Below, in pieces: positions 6,202-9,042 of a stretch of DNA of 9,042 bases. Positions within the stretch are counted from its first letter, which is position 1. Every line of letters begins with the position of its first letter. The notes beneath the pieces were generated by a model. The model made no database searches. It was not told the DNA's origin and saw only the letters and a program-made list of their open reading frames with translations. Made by a program: the position numbers and the translations under genes. Source of the DNA: a bacterium UBA4883 (GTDB lineage: Bacteria > Bacillota > Clostridia > Oscillospirales > Acutalibacteraceae); NCBI GenBank assembly GCA_002399225.1, contig DHDF01000054.1, forward strand, positions 1,799 through 10,840. Reading direction: 5' to 3'.

Positions 6202-6217
6202 AAAAGATTAAAAATTC

Positions 6218-6248
6218 TTGTTCTTTTTTCCTAAGAATATGTTAAAAT
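6218..6248 (+). promoter_or_regulatory. Likely promoter of the VOC-family gene
   Basis: In an AT-rich stretch, TTGTTC (6218-6223) precedes TAAAAT (6243-6248) by 19 bases, slightly long. TTCTTT (6221-6226) at 16 bases is an alternative -35. RNA would start near 6255, just before the hairpin at 6263-6298. Confidence 0.45.
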
Positions 6249-6262
6249 AGAGACAAAGAACG

Positions 6263-6298
6263 CCGCGGGGCGCAGGGCCATTTTCCCGCGCCCCGCGG
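6263..6298 (+). promoter_or_regulatory. Strong GC hairpin in the 5' leader of the VOC-family gene
   Basis: CCGCGGGGCGC (6263-6273) and GCGCCCCGCGG (6288-6298) form a perfect 11-bp stem, extendable by GGG/CCC inside past one bulged A. It ends ten bases before GGAGGG (6308-6313). No T-run follows on the plus strand, so it is not a normal terminator. It may stabilise the 5' end of the mRNA or affect ribosome loading. Confidence 0.5.
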
Positions 6299-6319
6299 GA
6301 ATAAAACGGAGGGATCGGT

Positions 6320-6712
6320 ATGAAAATTGCGCATGTGGCGATTTATACGCGGGATCTGAAAAGGCTCTGTGAATTTTATTGCCGCTGGTTCGGCGGCAAG
6401 GCCGGCTCGGAATGTGACAACGCGGCGAAAAGCGCTTCCACTTGCTTTCTCCGCTTCGGTTCCGGGGCGGAACTGGAACTGATGAACCGCCAGGAGCTGG
6501 GCGAAACCGTTCGGCGGGAATTTGCCGCGGGATTCACACACCTTGCGTTTGAGGCGGAAACGAAAAGAGAAGTGGAAACTCTGACCGCGCAAATGCGGGA
6601 AAGCGGCGTTCCCGTTATCAACGCGCCCCGCGAAACGGAAGACGGCCGCTTTGAAAGCTGCATCCTCGACCCGGACGGCAACCGGGTGGAGATCGTCGCG
6701 CAGCGGGTTTAG
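6320..6712 (+). CDS. VOC-family (glyoxalase/bleomycin resistance-like) metalloprotein
   Basis: This is a cytoplasmic single-domain protein of 130 residues with the two beta-alpha-beta-beta-beta modules of the vicinal oxygen chelate fold. It starts KIAHVAIYTRDL and ends LDPDGNRVEIV, both classic. Likely metal ligands sit where glyoxalase I has them: H5, E53 (ELELM), H74 (FTHLAF) and E124 (NRVEIV), so a lactoylglutathione-lyase-like or other metal-dependent activity is plausible. Many close relatives are uncharacterised, and glutathione is usually absent in Clostridia, so the substrate should not be assumed. GGAGGG lies 6 bases before the ATG. The TAG stop overlaps the stop of the convergent acyltransferase gene. 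Confidence 0.85.
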   Translation: MKIAHVAIYTRDLKRLCEFYCRWFGGKAGSECDNAAKSASTCFLRFGSGAELELMNRQELGETVRREFAAGFTHLAFEAETKREVETLTAQMRESGVPVINAPRETEDGRFESCILDPDGNRVEIVAQRV

Positions 6713-7491
6713 GAAAGGCGGAAAACCAACGCCCTAAGCAGCAGGCAGAACCCGTAGATGACCGGCTGGTGCACCAGGTACAGCACCAGCGCATGCCGCC
6801 CGAACCAGGAAAGGGGCGGCACCTGCGGGCGGTAGGCGAACGCCGGAATTCTGCCCGCCTTCGCCAGCTTGCCGACGAAAGTGCCCGCCGCGAACACGAA
6901 GACCCACGGCAGCATGGGAAAGTAATCGGAGCTTTCAAACCCCGGGCCGGGGAAGCCGAGCGGCGCGAGCCAGGCGGAGACGTAAAGGCCCTGCGGCAGC
7001 GCAAGGCCAAGCCCCGGGCCGTACCCGAGGTAACCGCGCGGCACGCCGCGGGTCAGAAAATAAAGCGCAAAGCAGAGGACGACGGGCACCCATGAAAAGC
7101 GGTACCGGTCGGCCAGCGGCTTGAGAAACCCGAACAGAATCATGCAGGCCGAAAGAAAATGCAGCACGCCGAACGTGATGACGTCTTCCGGCACGAAAAT
7201 CCAGGTGACGAGCGTCACGCCGAGCGCGACGGCCAGCAGCCTGGTGCCCCGCGCCAGATTGGAGTGCGTCAGGTTGGAGGCAACGCCCGAAATAAAGAGG
7301 AACATCCCGGCGAAAAACGGTTCCGCAGGCATAAAAAAGCGGAAAAAATAGATGCCGACGTCATTGCCGAACAGATAGCCGAACGTATAAAATCCATGGT
7401 AAAAAATCATGCAGAACACAGCGAATCCACGGAGCTCGTCCATCAGGCAGATCCTGCCGCGCCCGGCCGGGGCAGATTGGTTTTCCGGCAA
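6709..7491 (-). CDS. DUF1624-like membrane acyltransferase (heparan-alpha-glucosaminide N-acetyltransferase-related)
   Basis: This is a polytopic membrane protein with about seven or eight hydrophobic segments. The N-terminal motif RICLMDELRGFAVFCMIFYHG is typical of DUF1624/HGSNAT-like proteins (D-LRG followed by a membrane histidine, H32 from the chosen start), and SSDYFPMLPWVFVFAAGTFVGK matches the later DYFP-hPW signature. WFGRHALVLYLVHQPVIYG closes the fold. The family is thought to transfer acetyl groups across the membrane to sugars; the acceptor here is unknown. I prefer the TTG start at 7491 because AGGGAGG lies exactly 8 bases before it; this gives 260 residues. ATG codons at 7527 and 7521 have no good ribosome binding site. 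The 3' end overlaps the VOC gene by four bases with no terminator between them. Confidence 0.8.
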   Translation of the reverse strand: MPENQSAPAGRGRICLMDELRGFAVFCMIFYHGFYTFGYLFGNDVGIYFFRFFMPAEPFFAGMFLFISGVASNLTHSNLARGTRLLAVALGVTLVTWIFVPEDVITFGVLHFLSACMILFGFLKPLADRYRFSWVPVVLCFALYFLTRGVPRGYLGYGPGLGLALPQGLYVSAWLAPLGFPGPGFESSDYFPMLPWVFVFAAGTFVGKLAKAGRIPAFAYRPQVPPLSWFGRHALVLYLVHQPVIYGFCLLLRALVFRLS

Positions 7492-7531
7492 TAAAGCCGC
7501 CTCCCTATGCAAAAGTATCATCCCCATAAAA

Positions 7532-7544
7532 GGGATGCAATCCC
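7532..7544. repeat. Short palindrome in the divergent promoter region
   Basis: GGGAT GCA ATCCC is a perfect 5-bp inverted repeat in the intergenic region between the acyltransferase and thioesterase starts, 13 bases before the extended -10. GGGATG here can also pair with CATCCC at 7519-7524. It is positioned like an operator for one or both genes, but no regulator is identified. Confidence 0.3.
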
Positions 7545-7554
7545 GTTTTGAATA

Positions 7555-7563
7555 TGCTATAAT
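7555..7563 (+). promoter_or_regulatory. Extended -10 promoter of the thioesterase/HAD operon
   Basis: TGCTATAAT combines a perfect TATAAT (7558-7563) with the TG of an extended -10 (7555-7556). No good -35 lies 16-18 bases upstream, which extended -10 promoters tolerate. RNA would begin near 7570, giving a leader of about 84 bases. Confidence 0.65.
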
Positions 7564-7653
7564 AACACCATCCAGAGGTTTGCGCCCGCGAACGGCGCGC
7601 TGAAATTTAAGATGAAATCGTATTATTATATCATGCTGCAGGAGGAAATTACA

Positions 7654-8046
7654 ATGCCGGACACCAAATTGACCAAAGAATTCACCGTGACGGAAGCCAG
7701 GCTTGCTTCCCGCGTGGGCAGCGGGGCGCTGCCGGTGCTGGCGACGCCGGCGGTCTCGGCTTTCTTTGAAAATACCGCGATGGAGGTCGCCGCCGGGTAC
7801 CTTGCCGAAGACGAGACGACCGTCGGTTCAAAGATCACCGTAGAGCATCTGGCGCCGACCGCCCCGGGGCAGAAGGTGACGGTCACCGCCGAGTTAGAAG
7901 AGCATGAAAAGAGGATTTTCCGCTTCCGCCTGGAGGCCAGGGACAACGCCGGAGTCATCGCGACCGGGACGCACGAGCGCGTCAGCGTGAAAAAAGAGCG
8001 TTTTCTGCAAAAGGTGAACAGCCGGAAAAATGCGGAGGCAAAATGA
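7654..8046 (+). CDS. FlK-like hotdog-fold acyl-CoA thioesterase
   Basis: This is a cytoplasmic protein of 130 residues that should hydrolyse an acyl-CoA thioester. It follows the fluoroacetyl-CoA thioesterase FlK closely: ATPAVSAFFENTAM, then ETTVGSKITVEHLAPTAPGQKVTVTAEL, FRFRLEARD and ATGTHERVSV. The catalytic trio of FlK (T42, E50, H76) maps onto T31, E39 and H65 with identical spacing, and G69 and R120 map onto G58 and R109. The gating F36 of FlK falls near A25/L26, so selectivity for fluoroacetyl-CoA is not expected and an ordinary short acyl-CoA is more likely. The ATG at 7654 has AGGAGG 8 bases upstream; ATG codons at 7612 and 7633 lack this. The stop overlaps the HAD start (ATGA), so the pair is translationally coupled. 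Confidence 0.85.
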   Translation: MPDTKLTKEFTVTEARLASRVGSGALPVLATPAVSAFFENTAMEVAAGYLAEDETTVGSKITVEHLAPTAPGQKVTVTAELEEHEKRIFRFRLEARDNAGVIATGTHERVSVKKERFLQKVNSRKNAEAK

Positions 8047-8705
8047 AGCTTCGCTATGATTTGGCCCTGTTCGACCTCGACGGGACCCTGACCAATTCCT
8101 CCCATGGAATCATGAACGGGCTGAGGGCCGGGTTCCGGCACGTCGGGATGCCGGTTCCCGGTTCCGGTACGCTGCGCAGGTTCATCGGCCCGCCGCTGCT
8201 CAACATGCTGGCGGAACTGTACCCGCAGATGACCCGTGAAACGGCCGCGGAGTTTGTCAAGGCCTACCGCCGGTACTACGCCCGGCAGGGCGCTTTTGAA
8301 AACGAGGTCTACCCTGGCATTCCGCAGCTTCTGGCCGAACTGCGGCGCAGCGGCCGGAAGCTTGCGGTCGTAACCTCCAAGCCGACCACGCCGACCCGGA
8401 GGATTCTCGATCATTTCGGCCTGACGGAAAAGTTCGACTTTATTTCTGCGGCGGACGATTCCGAGACCGGCCGGGGAAAAGAATACCTGATCCGGCCCGC
8501 GCTGGTTCACTGCGGGGTTCCGGCCGGCCGCACCGTGATGATCGGGGACACCAAATACGACGCTTCCGGCGCCCGTAACGCCGGAACCGCTTTTATCGGC
8601 GTTCTGTACGGGTTCGGTTCCCGGGAAGAAATGGAACGCGAGGGCGCAAAATTTTTTACCGATTCGGTCGAAAGCCTTTCCGGCAGTCTGGTTGACAAAC
8701 CTTAA
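8043..8705 (+). CDS. HAD-superfamily phosphatase, phosphoglycolate phosphatase-like
   Basis: This is a cytoplasmic magnesium-dependent phosphatase of 220 residues. Motif I is FDLDGTLTNS, with nucleophile D11 and acid D13; motif II is VVTSK, with T111; motif III is K146 (GRGKEYL); motif IV is MIGDTKYD, with D169 and D173. The helical cap at about 17-85 places it in the class that includes Gph and PpaX. The substrate cannot be assigned. GGAGG lies 4 bases before the ATG, inside the end of the thioesterase gene, and the ATGA overlap indicates coupled translation. The promoter for the next transcript (TTGACA at 8692) is embedded in its last codons. Confidence 0.85.
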   Translation: MKLRYDLALFDLDGTLTNSSHGIMNGLRAGFRHVGMPVPGSGTLRRFIGPPLLNMLAELYPQMTRETAAEFVKAYRRYYARQGAFENEVYPGIPQLLAELRRSGRKLAVVTSKPTTPTRRILDHFGLTEKFDFISAADDSETGRGKEYLIRPALVHCGVPAGRTVMIGDTKYDASGARNAGTAFIGVLYGFGSREEMEREGAKFFTDSVESLSGSLVDKP

Positions 8706-8720
8706 ACATTGTTGTATGAT
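8692..8720 (+). promoter_or_regulatory. Consensus sigma-A promoter of the thiT transcript, inside the HAD gene end
   Basis: A perfect TTGACA (8692-8697) and TATGAT (8715-8720) are separated by exactly 17 bases. RNA would start near 8727, just before the TPP aptamer. The -35 lies in the final codons of the HAD gene (Val-Asp-Lys) and the -10 just after its TAA. Confidence 0.85.
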
Positions 8721-8735
8721 ATGTCTGCAAATTGA

Positions 8736-8826
8736 ATAGGGGGCGCTGGGTATCTTCCCGGCTGAGAACAGGCGAAGCGACGCCTGAGACCCATAACCTG
8801 ATCTGGATAATGCCAGCGTAGGAAAA
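8736..8826 (+). promoter_or_regulatory. TPP riboswitch (THI element) aptamer
   Basis: The thi-box consensus is plain: CTGAGA at 8762-8767, ACCC at 8789-8792 and CCTGATCTGGATAATGCCAG at 8797-8816, followed by CGTAGG. CTGGG/CCCGG (8746-8760 region) forms P3, CAGGCG/CGCCTG (8769-8774 with 8781-8786) the common extra stem, and CTGG/CCAG (8803-8816) P5. It binds thiamine pyrophosphate and should lower thiT expression when TPP is plentiful. Confidence 0.97.
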
Positions 8827-8834
8827 CGAAATTA

Positions 8835-8868
8835 ACGCTCCGCGCCCACAAGGCTGCGGGGCGTTTTT
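8835..8868 (+). terminator. Riboswitch expression-platform terminator
   Basis: ACGCTCCGC (8835-8843) pairs with GCGGGGCGT (8856-8864) with one G-U, with GCC/GGC extending inward, followed by a TTTTT run (8864-8868). ACGCT (8835-8839) can instead pair with AGCGT (8815-8819) in the 3' part of the aptamer. This gives a simple switch: TPP holds AGCGT in the aptamer and frees the terminator. Confidence 0.88.
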
Positions 8869-8914
8869 GTTCTTCCCTCAGCGGACTTCCGGACCAATTT
8901 TGGAGGAACAAAAA

Positions 8915-9042
8915 ATGACAAGTGAAAAAAGGATTTCCGGAATAAGCCGGACCAACCTCAGGCTGGTCGAAAGTGCAATCATGCTGGCGCTTTCGACGGT
9001 GCTGAGCCTAGTCAAGGTGTACCAGATGCCGCTGGGCGGCTC
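8915..9042 (+). CDS. thiT: ThiT, thiamine-binding S component of an ECF transporter (3' end outside window)
   Basis: The first 42 residues of a membrane protein that captures thiamine and works with the shared ECF energising module (EcfA, EcfA', EcfT), whose genes are not in the window. After a short polar N-terminus, LVESAIMLALSTVLSLVKVYQMPLGG matches the first helix and following loop of ThiT proteins, including the QMPLGGS stretch. GGAGG lies 8 bases before the ATG. The upstream TPP riboswitch and terminator independently support a thiamine role. The key thiamine-binding residues lie in later helices and cannot be checked. Confidence 0.88.
   Translation, partial: MTSEKRISGISRTNLRLVESAIMLALSTVLSLVKVYQMPLGG

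Larger units (their letters stand above)
5785..6319. other. 535-base intergenic region rich in hairpins, no convincing protein gene
   Basis: Open frames on both strands here are long only because the DNA is GC-rich. They lack ribosome binding sites, run through hairpins and give basic, low-complexity translations. Structures visible: CGCCCGAA/TTCGGGCG (5865-5889) with a C7 run in its loop; CCTGCGGGCAG/CTGCCCGCAGG (5937-5969), a perfect 11-bp stem with no T-run on either side; a minus-strand terminator (5974-6015); GTGAAAAG/CTTTTCAC (6018-6063); a plus-strand terminator (6126-6175); and an AT-rich promoter zone (6176-6250). CTTTTCACG at 5845-5853 and its complement CGTGAAAAG at 6017-6025 form a long-range inverted repeat. 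Confidence 0.6.

Noticed and set aside
7654..8046. Fluoroacetate resistance as the thioesterase's role
   Set aside because: The catalytic residues match FlK, but the Phe gate linked to fluoroacetyl selectivity is not evident and nothing nearby suggests fluorinated metabolites.

Overview
The window looks like the chromosome of a GC-rich, low-GC-phylum-type Gram-positive anaerobe, most likely a clostridial (Oscillospirales-like) bacterium. This is inferred from strong GGAGG-type ribosome binding sites, sigma-A-type promoters, a lipoprotein/SGNH pair of clostridial type, a clostridial-length phosphotransacetylase and an ECF-type thiamine transporter under a TPP riboswitch. No mobile element, CRISPR array, tRNA or rRNA was seen. 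It reads as ordinary core and accessory chromosome, with several intergenic RNA structures that the protein genes do not explain.

Layout. Positions 1-189 carry the C-terminus of class II fructose-bisphosphate aldolase. A structured 140-base gap leads into a GntP-family organic-acid permease (330-1745). It converges, across a bidirectional terminator, on a FadR/FCD-type GntR regulator on the minus strand (1881-2555), the obvious candidate to control the permease. The regulator has a long 5' region (about 2586-2885) with promoter elements, an 11-bp closing stem, inner hairpins and then an intrinsic terminator: the layout of a transcription-attenuating leader. Next, also on the minus strand, come a membrane-anchored SGNH hydrolase (3411-4262) and a lipoprotein of DUF4358 type (2932-3393), read as an operon from a TATAAT promoter near 4326. 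A small frameshifted reading frame lies at 4393-4553 on the minus strand.

Phosphotransacetylase (pta, 4721-5719) has its own promoter and a strong terminator, and no acetate kinase gene follows it. The next 535 bases (5785-6319) hold no convincing protein gene, but contain an intrinsic terminator on each strand and further hairpins, suggesting a small RNA. A VOC/glyoxalase-family protein (6320-6712) and a DUF1624-type membrane acyltransferase (6709-7491, minus) converge with overlapping stop codons.

A FlK-like hotdog thioesterase (7654-8046) is translationally coupled by ATGA to a HAD phosphatase (8043-8705). A consensus promoter embedded in the last codons of the HAD gene starts a TPP riboswitch with its terminator (8736-8868), which controls thiT, the thiamine-binding subunit of an ECF transporter, truncated by the window end.

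The genes fall into separate small units (sugar-acid uptake and its regulator, envelope modification, acetyl-CoA/acetyl-phosphate metabolism, acyl-CoA hydrolysis, thiamine uptake) rather than one pathway. The most interesting unexplained items are the structured leader ahead of the GntR gene and the two-terminator intergenic region at 5785-6319.
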